A DNA stretch of 64,000 nt from positions 1 through 64,000 of the forward strand of contig SBGX01000018.1 in assembly GCA_006226425.1 (NCBI GenBank), given 5' to 3'. Source of the stretch: Bacteroidota bacterium (GTDB lineage Bacteria; Bacteroidota; Bacteroidia; Flavobacteriales_D; Crocinitomicaceae). Each line of letters begins with the position of its first letter. The first letter of the stretch is position 1. The notes under the pieces are model-generated. The model had not been told where the DNA came from, made no database searches, and saw only the letters and a list, made by a program, of their open reading frames with translations. Made by a program: the position numbers and the translations under genes. Shown piece after piece: positions 16,670 to 26,266 of the stretch.

Positions 16670-18834
16670 GCCTTCTACAATTCATACGACTCATCCTGAA
16701 TCATCTTAAATGGTTGATTTTGCCTCCATTAGGAACTGCACTCATCCTGTATTGGGTTCTCAAGGATCAAGCGAACATGTTTAAAAGCAATACCACTATT
16801 TACACGGGTTTGGCCTCAGGCTACACCATTGAAAATGGGAGTGAGCAAAAAACAGACTACAACTTAATTAATAGTGCCTTCGACAATATCATTAATATCA
16901 TCGGCTCACGGGAAACGCGCTTAGAATTAGCCTTACGTCTTTTAGCCAAAGATCTGGTGGCATTTCGTAAAGCAAGTGGTTCTTCGGATCGTCTTAACGA
17001 GCAGTTGATCGATCAGTTCAGAATTTCTGATCCAGAAATCTCAGATTGGCCTCTCAATTCAGAAGAGGATACTTATCTGAGACTCCAGGAACACTTAAGT
17101 ACTGTGCCAAAAAGCTCTATACACAACATACTTTTTAGTGAACAGGAAGAATTTTATAGTGTTCATCAACTTGAAAATATTGTAGTTCAACGAATTGGCA
17201 ACAGCGATCTCATTCGATTGGAATACCAGTCCACAAATCCTCGAATCACCAAAAACACCCTGGATTTAATGACAGCCATATTTATCAAAAATTACAAAAA
17301 ATTAAAATCCGGTGAAACCAACAACGTATCAGAATTCTTTGAACAACAAACGAAACTCGCACTTCAAAAGCTCAATGAAGCAGAGGAAGGTTTGAAGAAA
17401 TTCCGTACCGAAAACCGAATCATCAACTACAATGAACAAACCAAATTCATCTCTGAGAAAAATGAAGAAATTCAGACTTCTTATTATGATGAAAGGATGA
17501 AACTGGTTTCCGCCATTGCCTCTAAAAAAAAGAGTGAAGCACAACTTGGATCTTATCACAAAGTACTTGAAAACAATCGAAATATCGTCAAGCTCAGAAC
17601 TGAATTAAGCGCTCTAAACATCCAGTCCATTCACCAAGAAAACCCGGGCAATGAAATGCGCCGTCAGGAGATCGTTGAACAAATTGAAAAAGAAGCCCAA
17701 GCCTCCGTAAAGCCTGAAAACATGCGCGAAGGGATCCAAATTTCAAATTTGGCCATGTTATGGATTGATCATACGATCGCAGTTGACGCAAGCCGGGCTC
17801 GCTTAGCTCTTTTTGAAGAACGGATCTCAGAAATCGAGGCCGACTACGATACCTATGCCCCACTTGGTAGCAATATTCATAAAATGGAACGCGAAATCGA
17901 AGTCCTGGAAAAGGAATATCTGTCCCATCTTGCAAGTCTAAATGCCAGCAAACTAAGAGAAAAAAACCTCCAAATATCTTCTAACCTACAAGTCATTGAT
18001 CCCGCATTCTTACCCCGCGAAGCAGAGCCGAACAAAAAGACACTGCTTTTAATTTCCGGAACATTATCTTGCTTCACACTCATTCTTATTTTTCTCGTTT
18101 CCAAGCAGCTATTAGACCAAAGTATCAAGAATGTTCAACAAGCCTGCGCGCTTACCGGATTAACTGCAATTAGCGCTTATCCCCGCATTTTTACTTCCTT
18201 TCCTGGGATGTTTGAAAATCGGGTTCTCAAGCTTCTAAGCCATAAAGTCTGGAATCAAATTGATCTATTGCACCAAGATTCGTCACAGCGAATTGTCTCA
18301 ATCATCAGTAGCCAAAAAGGAAGTGGAAAAAGTTTTGTACTTAGACAGCTTCACTCATTCCCTTTGTCAACAAAATGGAAAATCGCGATACTTGCTCCTC
18401 AATCGACCTTAGATCGGGGTGAGGATACACAACACATTAAATGGCTGTCATACCAATATGATTATGATCTGTTACAACAGGGGGATTTGGAAGCCCTCTG
18501 CGGTGAAAAGTTAGATTCATTTAGCCTCATTTTAATCGAACTGCCTAGTTTGGCAAAACACATCCCAAGCAGCTCCTTTCTGGAACGGACTCTCTTAAAC
18601 GTATTTGTGCTGCGAGGCGATCGCATTTGGGGCAAGTCTGACAAGCATTTATTAGAATGTTTTCAATCTGTGCATGATGGAAATACGAAACTGTTTTTGA
18701 ACTGCATGAGCAGTGATGAATTAGAAGAGTTTGCTGGTGAACTTCCGAAACGCCGTGCCTACATTAGAAAACTGATCAAAAGGTGGCTCCGATTCAATTT
18801 CAGCTACCATTCATCTACTCCCCGACGCAAGTGA
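16666..18834 (+). CDS. Wzc-like chain-length/export protein with degenerate kinase domain
   Basis: 722 residues from the ATG at 16666, which overlaps the preceding stop in an ATGA arrangement; an in-frame ATG lies 15 bases earlier. A membrane segment at about 17-35, a long periplasmic coiled-coil region (about 220-450) and a second membrane segment near 463-485 form the Wzz/GumC part. The cytoplasmic part has a Walker A (GSGKS, 552-556). The expected second Asp motif of bacterial tyrosine kinases is missing (LAPQSTLDRG), and the Walker B-like strand reads LILIELP with Glu for Asp. There is no terminal Tyr cluster. It probably sets chain length and couples export without normal kinase activity. 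Confidence 0.85.
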   Translation: MSLLQFIRLILNHLKWLILPPLGTALILYWVLKDQANMFKSNTTIYTGLASGYTIENGSEQKTDYNLINSAFDNIINIIGSRETRLELALRLLAKDLVAFRKASGSSDRLNEQLIDQFRISDPEISDWPLNSEEDTYLRLQEHLSTVPKSSIHNILFSEQEEFYSVHQLENIVVQRIGNSDLIRLEYQSTNPRITKNTLDLMTAIFIKNYKKLKSGETNNVSEFFEQQTKLALQKLNEAEEGLKKFRTENRIINYNEQTKFISEKNEEIQTSYYDERMKLVSAIASKKKSEAQLGSYHKVLENNRNIVKLRTELSALNIQSIHQENPGNEMRRQEIVEQIEKEAQASVKPENMREGIQISNLAMLWIDHTIAVDASRARLALFEERISEIEADYDTYAPLGSNIHKMEREIEVLEKEYLSHLASLNASKLREKNLQISSNLQVIDPAFLPREAEPNKKTLLLISGTLSCFTLILIFLVSKQLLDQSIKNVQQACALTGLTAISAYPRIFTSFPGMFENRVLKLLSHKVWNQIDLLHQDSSQRIVSIISSQKGSGKSFVLRQLHSFPLSTKWKIAILAPQSTLDRGEDTQHIKWLSYQYDYDLLQQGDLEALCGEKLDSFSLILIELPSLAKHIPSSSFLERTLLNVFVLRGDRIWGKSDKHLLECFQSVHDGNTKLFLNCMSSDELEEFAGELPKRRAYIRKLIKRWLRFNFSYHSSTPRRK

Positions 18835-20117
18835 AAAAATTATATAAATACTCATTTTTAGGTCAGTTGGCCATGGCTGTTTTGGGCTTTGCAAATGTTT
18901 TCATTCTCATCCGATTCCTCAGCCTGGAGGATTTTGGTTGTTGGATGATTTACATGAGTGCCATTTCCTTTTTTGAAATGCTCCGAAGTGGTCTTTTTCA
19001 AGGAGCCCTTATAAGCTATTTGACCGGAGAAGAAGGTCACAGAAGGCATTGGATAGGTAGTTCCTGGGTGATCAACCTATCTTTATCAGCAATATATTTT
19101 GTCGTTCTTACCCCCTTGCTATTATGGTCAAAGAGTGGAGATAGTCTCTACTATATTGCCCTCTATTATCCATTCCTTAGTTTGATTAATCTGCCGCAGA
19201 CTATGGCCTGCACCATTCTGCAAAGCGATTTGGAAATTGGACGCCAAATGCAAATACGTCTGATCAACCTGATGTTTTGTCTGACCACATACGTTTGGGC
19301 CTATTACATGAATCTTGGTATTGAAGAATTAATTCTCCTGCATTTGGCTGCGAATTTGCTGTGTTCTATTTACGTCCTTTTCAGAAGATGGTCGGGTATC
19401 CTTTCGCTAAGATTTCTCAGAAAAAAGGAGTTTGTTCAATTGCTTCATTTTGGGAAATTTAGTTTTGGAACCCTTATAGGTAGCAACCTCCTAAAAAGTG
19501 CGGACACCTTCTTAATTGCTGCTTTTTTGGGTGAGGCCTCAGCAGCCATCTACGCAATTCCGTTAAAAGCCACCGAAAGTTTTGAAATACTACTAAGAAG
19601 CGTATCAAACGTTGCTTTACCACGCTTCTCCACCCTTTGGTCCAAAGGGCATTTGATCGGCATGAAACTTACCTTGCAACGAATATTAGGTGGACTCTTA
19701 TGGACCTATTTAGGGCTGGGGCTCCTTTCTTTCGTTTTCGCAGATGAAATTTTGTATTTAATCTGCGGATACTCCCACGAGGAAATGGTATGGATTCTTC
19801 GAATTTTTACCTTGCATGGCTTATTGCTTCCTTTGGACAGACTGAGCGGCATCACTCTTGATTGCATTCGCCTGCCACACAAAAACATGCTTAAAGTTTT
19901 GACAATGTTAGCTGGAAATGTAATTCTTGACCTTCTTTTTCTTCTGTTGTTTGAAGACTTGAAACTCGTAGCAGTTGCGACCGTTACAACCACATTTGTC
20001 GGAGTACTAATGGGGCTACATTTGCTTCGACCGCACCTGAGTATCGAGTTGGGGGCAAGTTTAAAATCGGGTTGGAAGTGGCTGAGAAGATCTCCATTTA
20101 CGCTAATCAAGTCCTAA
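18831..20117 (+). CDS. Wzx-like repeat-unit flippase
   Basis: 429 residues from the GTG at 18831, which overlaps the previous TGA (GTGA). A longer reading from a GTG at 18783 would overlap 52 bases and adds a non-membrane leader. About 12 hydrophobic segments, beginning YSFLGQLAMAVLGFANVFILIRFLSLEDFGCW, fit the polysaccharide transport (MOP) superfamily. It would flip undecaprenyl-linked repeat units across the inner membrane. Translationally coupled to the Wzc-like gene and three bases from the polymerase gene, as expected for a Wzx/Wzy pathway. Confidence 0.87.
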   Translation: MKKLYKYSFLGQLAMAVLGFANVFILIRFLSLEDFGCWMIYMSAISFFEMLRSGLFQGALISYLTGEEGHRRHWIGSSWVINLSLSAIYFVVLTPLLLWSKSGDSLYYIALYYPFLSLINLPQTMACTILQSDLEIGRQMQIRLINLMFCLTTYVWAYYMNLGIEELILLHLAANLLCSIYVLFRRWSGILSLRFLRKKEFVQLLHFGKFSFGTLIGSNLLKSADTFLIAAFLGEASAAIYAIPLKATESFEILLRSVSNVALPRFSTLWSKGHLIGMKLTLQRILGGLLWTYLGLGLLSFVFADEILYLICGYSHEEMVWILRIFTLHGLLLPLDRLSGITLDCIRLPHKNMLKVLTMLAGNVILDLLFLLLFEDLKLVAVATVTTTFVGVLMGLHLLRPHLSIELGASLKSGWKWLRRSPFTLIKS

Positions 20118-20120
20118 TCC

Positions 20121-21539
20121 ATGAGTTTTTTAAAACGATCCTCTACTTATTCCTTCCCATTAGGAAGCGGTATTGTTCTCGGACTTGCCTTCTACTTTTG
20201 GAAATGGCCAGCAATTGCGCTCGGATTCTTTCTTCCATTCCTCCTCCTTTTCCTTATATATAGCTTCAATAGCCCCCGATTCGTTATTAAAACTTCCATT
20301 CTTTTCAGTTTTTTCGCTGTTGGATTGACTCGCTACTTACCAGGCCCAATCGGACTTACAGTAGACTTCCTTCTATTACTGGCGTGGGTAAGTATTTTTA
20401 TGCGAGGATTACCCATGAACTGGTCCAGTATTCGAAGGCTTCCAGTAATCTCATTTGGTATTTGGTTTATTTATATCTGCTTGCAACTTTTCAATCCAGA
20501 GGCAAGTGGTTTTGAGCCCTGGTTTTATGCCATGCGAGGTATTGCGCTCTATCCAGTATTCCTGATTCCCCTAGTTCTATTATGCCTGGATAACAGGGAC
20601 GACCTTAATTGGTTTATAAAATCCTGGTTTTTAATATCCATATTAGCAGCCCTGAAAGGATTCTATCAAAAATATGTAGGTTGCGATTCCTTCGAGCTGC
20701 AATGGTTAAATCAAGGCGGGGCAGTTACACATATACTCTTTGGACAACTGCGTGCATTTTCCTTTTATAGTGACGCCGGCCAATTTGGAGCAGCGATGTC
20801 TCACGCCTCACTGTGTTCACTTATTCTTAGCACAGGGCCTTATAGCAAGCTGCGAAAATTATTATTTTTCCTCCTATCCATCTTCTTTTTCTGGGCTTAC
20901 CTTATTTCTGGAACAAGGGGTGCTATAGCGGTTATGGCGTCAGGCCTGGTTTTCTTTCTACTCCTAAACCGAAACTTTACTCTATTACTGGTCGGTTCGC
21001 TAGCGGCTGCTTCCTTTTACTATTTCATGGCCCATACAAATCTTGGACAAAACACTTATGAAATTAGGAGACTTCGAACAGCCTTTAAAGAAGGATCCGA
21101 TGAAAAATCATTTCAGGTTCGAATCGAAAATCAGCGAAGACTCAAATTATACCTCCAAGACAAGCCGTTCGGAGGTGGGATAGGCTCTGCCGGAGATTGG
21201 GGCCAACGATTTAATCCAAATTCAACCCTTGCAAATATCGCTACAGATAGTTACTACGTGCGAATTTGGGCCGAAACTGGTGCCGTTGGGCTCACGATGG
21301 TACTCATTCTGTTTGGATTGATCATCTTCCAGGCATCCCGCTACATATGGTCCATGCCAAATGGAATCGAACGAAACCAACTTATTAGCCTTTGCGCCGG
21401 CCTGTTTGGAGTAATGGTCGCAAGCTATGGGAACAGTGTAATCAGCCAGTTTCCAACATCGATCATATGTTATGTAAGCATTGCTTTCCTTTCCAAAAAC
21501 AGACAGCTCTCCCAAAATAAGAACCCTTTCCAAAAATGA
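20121..21539 (+). CDS. Wzy-like O-antigen/exopolysaccharide polymerase or ligase
   Basis: 472 residues with about 11 membrane segments and a large periplasmic loop around 310-375, the layout of O-antigen ligase/polymerase proteins. A SGTRGA motif (about 270) and the loop with ENQRRLKLYLQDKPFGGGIGSAGDWG followed by ATDSYYVRIWAETGAVGL fit the Wzy/WaaL family (PF04932 type). It would polymerise repeat units in the periplasm. The gene follows the flippase by three bases. Polymerase is favoured over ligase because the locus is an exopolysaccharide cluster without lipid A core genes. Confidence 0.85.
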   Translation: MSFLKRSSTYSFPLGSGIVLGLAFYFWKWPAIALGFFLPFLLLFLIYSFNSPRFVIKTSILFSFFAVGLTRYLPGPIGLTVDFLLLLAWVSIFMRGLPMNWSSIRRLPVISFGIWFIYICLQLFNPEASGFEPWFYAMRGIALYPVFLIPLVLLCLDNRDDLNWFIKSWFLISILAALKGFYQKYVGCDSFELQWLNQGGAVTHILFGQLRAFSFYSDAGQFGAAMSHASLCSLILSTGPYSKLRKLLFFLLSIFFFWAYLISGTRGAIAVMASGLVFFLLLNRNFTLLLVGSLAAASFYYFMAHTNLGQNTYEIRRLRTAFKEGSDEKSFQVRIENQRRLKLYLQDKPFGGGIGSAGDWGQRFNPNSTLANIATDSYYVRIWAETGAVGLTMVLILFGLIIFQASRYIWSMPNGIERNQLISLCAGLFGVMVASYGNSVISQFPTSIICYVSIAFLSKNRQLSQNKNPFQK

Positions 21540-21582
21540 GAAAAAATCGAGTTGTCAAAAAATCATAACCAGCTGTAGTACA

Positions 21583-21633
21583 GGCAATTATAAATGTGGC
21601 ACCGAACTAGTAGTAGCAATTTAAAATTGCCAC
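21583..21633. promoter_or_regulatory. Intercistronic region with TGGCAC box and nested palindromes
   Basis: The 96-base gap between polymerase and glycosyltransferase genes is the largest inside the cluster core. TGGCAC at 21597 lies 39 bases before the ATG at 21636. GCAATTT/AAATTGC at 21616-21630 is a near-perfect palindrome, and GTGGCA at 21596-21601 is inverted at 21628-21633. These could form an operator, an internal promoter or an RNA structure controlling the downstream glycosyltransferases. Confidence 0.4.
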
Positions 21634-21635
21634 TC

Positions 21636-22523
21636 ATGAAAAGTACTTCACAACTAAAAGTTTCGATCATCACGGTTAACTTTAATCAGTTAGACCATAC
21701 TCGTAAGCTTATTCGTAGTCTAAATAAAATCACTTACAAAAACATTGAAATCATTGTTGTTGACAATGCCTCCCGTCAAAATTGCGCTCCTTTACTCAAG
21801 TCTTTCCCACATATCAAACTTGTGCGATCCACGTCAAATAGAGGTTTTGCAGGAGGCAACAATCTAGGACTCAAATATGCTCAAGGGCAACTTATCCTAT
21901 TCATTAACAACGATGTGCTCGTACTTCCAGATTTTCTTGACGAACTAGTAAACCAACTTGAACTTGATCCCGAAGCGCTTGCCTGTAGCCCAAAGATTAA
22001 ATACCTGGAAGCCCCTCAACGAATTCAGTATGCAGGAGGTGAACGCGTCCATCCAATTACTTTGCGAAACAAACACCTGGGACACGGTGCAAAAGACATT
22101 GGACAACACAATCGATCCGGTGTAACAGCCTATGCTCACGGGGCCTGTATGCTTGTGCGTTCTGAAGCTATTGAACTTGTTGGAGAAATGGATGAAGATT
22201 ACTTTCTGTACTACGAGGAACAGGACTGGTGCGAACGTTTGTTGCGACAGGGTAAAAAGATACTGTATGTCGCCAGTGCTACCGTATTCCATGACGCTTC
22301 GACATCAACAGGAAAAGGAAGCCCTATGAAAACATACTACCTAACAAGAAACAGGATTCTTTTTGCTCGGAAGCGTTTAAGTCGTGCTCAAAAACTAATC
22401 TCCTTCGGTTATTTACTACTAGTATCTGTACCTTATAATTTTCTGAAGAACATCCGATCCAAGGAACATCTTCGGGCCTACTTTCAAGGAATTTTTTGGC
22501 ATTGGAAACACAAAACAATTTAA
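21636..22523 (+). CDS. Glycosyltransferase family 2
   Basis: 295 residues from the ATG at 21636; an ATG at 21594 is in frame but would place the palindromes inside the gene. The N-terminal nucleotide-sugar fold begins VSIITVNFNQLDHTRKLI. AGGNNLGLKYAQG and the metal-site-like LFINNDVLV follow, then YYEEQDWCERLLRQGKKI, a pattern common in rhamnosyl- or related GT2 enzymes. It is cytoplasmic with an amphipathic C-terminus. It adds one sugar to the lipid-linked repeat unit; the sugar cannot be told. Confidence 0.88.
   Translation: MKSTSQLKVSIITVNFNQLDHTRKLIRSLNKITYKNIEIIVVDNASRQNCAPLLKSFPHIKLVRSTSNRGFAGGNNLGLKYAQGQLILFINNDVLVLPDFLDELVNQLELDPEALACSPKIKYLEAPQRIQYAGGERVHPITLRNKHLGHGAKDIGQHNRSGVTAYAHGACMLVRSEAIELVGEMDEDYFLYYEEQDWCERLLRQGKKILYVASATVFHDASTSTGKGSPMKTYYLTRNRILFARKRLSRAQKLISFGYLLLVSVPYNFLKNIRSKEHLRAYFQGIFWHWKHKTI
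22497..22502 (+). promoter_or_regulatory. TGGCAT box ahead of the second GT2
   Basis: TGGCAT, 38 bases before the ATG at 22535, inside the end of the preceding gene. Part of the recurring spacing seen in this locus. Confidence 0.3.
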
Positions 22524-22534
22524 TTGAACAAATC

Positions 22535-23704
22535 ATGGAAACAATCGCTTACACCCTCGAATTGACGCTCCTGTGCTGGGCCTCATTCACCACATTTTAT
22601 CTGCTTTTTTATGCTTTATTAAGCTACTTCTACCATGAGGATCGCAGATCAATTTCAGAAGCACAGCGCTTACCCCACATACTCATTCTCATACCCGCTT
22701 ATCGAGAAGATCGGGTCATTTTTGAAACCGCTAGAGAAGCCCTGAAACAGCATTATCCACAACAATTCTTTCAGGTAGCAGTTGTTGGTGACCATCTAGA
22801 GGACAAAACTATTTCAAAACTCCAGAAATTACCCTTACGAGTGCTAGACGTTCAATTTGATAAGAGCACCAAAGCAAAGGCGATCAACTACGCGCTAGAA
22901 GTGCTTCCAGGCCATTACGATTTGGTACTCATTCTGGATGCCGACAACATCATGCGCTATGACTTTCTCAAGCAACTTGTTCAGGGACATCATCGGAATT
23001 TTCAGGTTATGCAAGGTCAAAGAATCGCCAAAAACCGAGATTCTGAAATTGCAGAATTGGACGCCTTGTCCGAAATGGTTAACAATCGAATATTTTGCTT
23101 TGGTCAGCAAACAATCGGTTTGTCTTCAAGATTACTTGGTTCTGGAATGTGCTTTAATTATTCCATTTTCAAGCGGATCATGCGTAATATCGAAGCCATA
23201 GGAGGTTTCGATAAAGAACTCGAAATCCAGCTACTAAAGGAAAAACTTGAAATCCATTTTCTTCCACGAGCTATTGTTTATGATGAAAAGACTCGCGTGA
23301 GCAATCACCTCATCGGTCAACGCACGCGTTGGATATCAGCTCAATACCATTATTTCAAGTCACATTTCCTAAAAAACTTGAAGAATCCTGCAAGCTTATC
23401 CAATATGGATTTTACCAATAAATTATTGCAATTATCGCTACTACCGAGATCGATTCTGTTACTATTTGCAATGATCTCCTCAACATTTGCTCTTCTCTTT
23501 TCTCACTACGACATCCTTCTGTGCTGGGGAATTTGCCTTTCATTATTGGTTTTTGTTTACTTGATGTTTATACCGATTAGAGAAATTTCCTATCACCTGA
23601 ACGTGGCTCTCAGGCATGCTCCAAGGATTTTCCTTAGCCTTTTCATGGTTATTCCCAAAATGAAAAGTGTCAACAAAAATTTCATTCACACACCTCATCA
23701 ATAA
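22535..23704 (+). CDS. Membrane glycosyltransferase family 2 (processive type)
   Basis: 389 residues from the ATG at 22535, 11 bases after the previous stop. One N-terminal membrane segment (about 7-32), then the GT2 domain (ILILIPAYREDRVIF, LILDADNIM, DKELEIQ) with the QxxRW motif (GQRTRW) of processive synthases such as cellulose and hyaluronan synthases, then C-terminal membrane segments at about 295-365. The QxxRW motif suggests it could make a homopolymer backbone, but in a Wzx/Wzy locus it may add a single residue. Confidence 0.87.
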   Translation: METIAYTLELTLLCWASFTTFYLLFYALLSYFYHEDRRSISEAQRLPHILILIPAYREDRVIFETAREALKQHYPQQFFQVAVVGDHLEDKTISKLQKLPLRVLDVQFDKSTKAKAINYALEVLPGHYDLVLILDADNIMRYDFLKQLVQGHHRNFQVMQGQRIAKNRDSEIAELDALSEMVNNRIFCFGQQTIGLSSRLLGSGMCFNYSIFKRIMRNIEAIGGFDKELEIQLLKEKLEIHFLPRAIVYDEKTRVSNHLIGQRTRWISAQYHYFKSHFLKNLKNPASLSNMDFTNKLLQLSLLPRSILLLFAMISSTFALLFSHYDILLCWGICLSLLVFVYLMFIPIREISYHLNVALRHAPRIFLSLFMVIPKMKSVNKNFIHTPHQ

Positions 23705-23715
23705 ATAACAAAATC

Positions 23716-24468
23716 ATGAACTCGATTCTTTACACACGAAAGGAAGACTTGAAAAGACTTCACTTCATCGAATATCACTTAAAAAAGAGCTACGGCTCAA
23801 GAAAGCTACACCTCCTTGACGTTGGTTGCGGAAACGGATTGATCAGTTTTCACCTAGCCTCACTCGGTCACGAAACTTTAGGCATCGATCAGGATAAAAA
23901 GTGCATCCAGCAAGCTCAAAATTCAAACTCTTTATCCACTCTTCAGTTTAGACATTTGGCAGCTGAAGACGTCGATTTTCCAGAGCGTTTTGACGCGATC
24001 ATCTGCAGTGAGGTTTTGGAACATGTGCCTGAACCGAAGGCACTTCTTGGTCAATTACGAAAATTACTCAAGCCAGGAGGACTACTCATCGTTACAGTTC
24101 CAAATGGATACGGCCCAAGGGAACTGCTTGTCACCAAACCCTATCAATGGCTAACAAAAAATTCTCCCGGAACCCTGAGAATAGTTGATCGCTTTAAACT
24201 AGCTCTTGGATATACTGGAAAAACCGAGCAATCGGTTGCTGAAAACCTCAGCCACATTCAGTTCTTCTCTCGCCGATCCCTGATCAACATGATTAGCCAG
24301 CACAACTTTCGCCTACTCAATTTTCGAAACTCCAATTTCATAGAAGGTATTTTTCCGCTCTCGATGATCAGTAAACGAAGCCTTCGTTTTCAGTCATTGG
24401 ACTGCTGGTTAGCAGATCACTTACCCGCACGTTTGTGTAGTGGCTTTATGACCATCTGGAAAATTTAG
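23716..24468 (+). CDS. SAM-dependent methyltransferase, class I
   Basis: 250 residues. Motif I is LLDVGCGNGLISFHLASLG with the following acidic residue in GIDQD. Motif II/III-like FDAIICSEVLEHVPEP and LLKPGGLLIVTVPNG follow, typical of UbiG/Methyltransf_11 enzymes. Within the polysaccharide cluster it probably methylates a sugar or a lipid-linked intermediate, or acts on a cap at the chain end. It lies 11 bases from genes on both sides. The C-terminal third is specific to the family, and the substrate is unknown. Confidence 0.85.
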   Translation: MNSILYTRKEDLKRLHFIEYHLKKSYGSRKLHLLDVGCGNGLISFHLASLGHETLGIDQDKKCIQQAQNSNSLSTLQFRHLAAEDVDFPERFDAIICSEVLEHVPEPKALLGQLRKLLKPGGLLIVTVPNGYGPRELLVTKPYQWLTKNSPGTLRIVDRFKLALGYTGKTEQSVAENLSHIQFFSRRSLINMISQHNFRLLNFRNSNFIEGIFPLSMISKRSLRFQSLDCWLADHLPARLCSGFMTIWKI

Positions 24469-24479
24469 CACATAAGATC

Positions 24480-25625
24480 ATGAAACGAAAAATAAGCATT
24501 CTAGAAAGCATTCGACAAGCCAAAGTTGGCGGCGGTGAAAGCCACGTATATGAACTAGCCAAACACATTAATCGGGAGCTCTTTGAACTGGAAGTCCTTT
24601 GTTTCTCAGATGGACCGCTCATAAAAAAAATTGAAGAATTGGGGATCAAAGTGCACCTTATTCAGAGCAAACATCCTTTTGACATCCGAACCTGGTTGAA
24701 AATCATTCGTCTGTACCGATCAAAACGATATGATCTGATTCATGCTCACGGCAGTCGGGCCGCATCCAACCTATTCTTTTTGAGCTGGCTGACGTCTTGC
24801 AAGTTCATATACACGATACACGGCTGGTCTTTTCATCCGGCTCAATCCGCCATTGTCCGATTATTGCGAATACGTTGCGAAGCCTTCATCACACGCTGTG
24901 CCGAACTCAATATTACCGTCTCGAACAGTAACTTTCTTCAGGGACAACGTCTTTTCGGATTAAAAAGAAATAAAACTGTCTATAATGGGATCGATCCCAG
25001 ACGTTTTGATATTAACTTGATTCCCTGCTCATCTATTCGAGGACAATTCAATATTCCAAAGGAAAGAACACTAGTCGGATACCTCGTCCGCATCACTGAG
25101 CAAAAAGATCCCATCACCTTCGTTGAAGCTATATCAATTGTGACAAAAGAAACTTGTGATGTTCACTTCCTGATCGTTGGAAACGGAAATCTTCAACCAA
25201 AGATACGTCAACTTATTTCGGACAAGAAACTGGATGAGTACGTCAGCTTTTCGAATTTTCGAGATGATATGCCCGAGATTCTTAAATCCATCGACATTTA
25301 TTGCCTCCCTTCGCTCTGGGAGGGAATGCCAATAGGGATGATTGAAGCGATGTACATGGGCTGCGCCTGTGTTGCAACTTCAGTAGACGGGAGCAAAGAA
25401 CTCATTCAGCATGGAAAGACCGGTTTATTGATTCCCCCCAGAAATCCATACGCCCTGGCCATGTCTTTATTGAATCTACACTACAATCAGGCCAAACGGA
25501 AACTGCTGGGAAAAAGAGCTCAACAGTACGCTCAAAACAGGTTTGATATCAACCACATGACAAGTATAATTGAACGTTGTTACCAGGAAATTTGTTCTCA
25601 TTCCAATCAAACTCTTGCATCATGA
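24480..25625 (+). CDS. Glycosyltransferase family 4 (GT-B)
   Basis: 381 residues. The N-terminal acceptor domain begins with QAKVGGGESHVYELAKHI, and the C-terminal donor domain holds YLVRITEQKDP and the EX7E element in LWEGMPIGMIEAMYMGCACVATSVDG. It transfers a sugar from a nucleotide donor with retention of configuration. Ends in an ATGA overlap with the acyltransferase gene, so the two are coupled. Confidence 0.9.
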   Translation: MKRKISILESIRQAKVGGGESHVYELAKHINRELFELEVLCFSDGPLIKKIEELGIKVHLIQSKHPFDIRTWLKIIRLYRSKRYDLIHAHGSRAASNLFFLSWLTSCKFIYTIHGWSFHPAQSAIVRLLRIRCEAFITRCAELNITVSNSNFLQGQRLFGLKRNKTVYNGIDPRRFDINLIPCSSIRGQFNIPKERTLVGYLVRITEQKDPITFVEAISIVTKETCDVHFLIVGNGNLQPKIRQLISDKKLDEYVSFSNFRDDMPEILKSIDIYCLPSLWEGMPIGMIEAMYMGCACVATSVDGSKELIQHGKTGLLIPPRNPYALAMSLLNLHYNQAKRKLLGKRAQQYAQNRFDINHMTSIIERCYQEICSHSNQTLAS

Positions 25626-26266
25626 ACTACAAAACATTTATCGACCAATACCCCGTCCTAAAAGCAATTATTCATTGGTCCATTCATCCACCAAAAAGAC
25701 CGCGCCCCAGATTTTGGATTCGCTGCTTTATTAATCCTTTCATACATCGTATGGGAAAACACAGTCTGATCAGAAGGCCTTCCCGCATGGACTTATTCCC
25801 ATTCCACCCTTTTTCCATCGGAGAATGGAGCACCATTGAGAGCTATAGCTGCGTCAACAACGCAATGGGTCCAGTACATATTGGCCGAAATAGCAGAGTT
25901 GGCCTTGGAAACACAATCATAGGACCAGTCCGAATAGGAGATTCAGTCAACATGGCTCAGCACATTACAATTAGTGGACTGAATCATGGTTATGAAGACG
26001 TTCATTTACCCCCATGTGATCAACCGTGTCAATGCGCCGAGATTTATATCGGAAATCACTGCTGGATAGGGGCCAATGTGGTCATAACTGCTGGAGTCAA
26101 ACTGGGAACACACGTGGTTGTGGCAGCAGGAAGCGTGGTCACTAAATCCGTTCCGGCCTTTTGTGTCGTCGCAGGGAATCCCGCCAAGATCATCAAACGC
26201 TACAATCCTCAAATGGGAGTGTGGCTGAAAGAAACAAAAAATCCCATATATGGAAAAGCGGTATGA
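25622..26266 (+). CDS. Left-handed beta-helix acyltransferase (acetyltransferase)
   Basis: 214 residues from the ATG at 25622, which overlaps the previous TGA. Hexapeptide repeats run from about 70 to 195 (STIESYSCVNNAMGPVHIG, then NHCWIGANVVITAGVKLG, then VVVAAGSVVTKSVPAFCVVAG), as in WcaF, galactoside and serine acetyltransferases. The catalytic His is probably in SGLNHGYEDV. It would O-acetylate a sugar of the polysaccharide. The basic, Trp-rich first 50 residues lie ahead of the helix. The following gene starts 17 bases inside its end. Confidence 0.87.
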   Translation: MNYKTFIDQYPVLKAIIHWSIHPPKRPRPRFWIRCFINPFIHRMGKHSLIRRPSRMDLFPFHPFSIGEWSTIESYSCVNNAMGPVHIGRNSRVGLGNTIIGPVRIGDSVNMAQHITISGLNHGYEDVHLPPCDQPCQCAEIYIGNHCWIGANVVITAGVKLGTHVVVAAGSVVTKSVPAFCVVAGNPAKIIKRYNPQMGVWLKETKNPIYGKAV

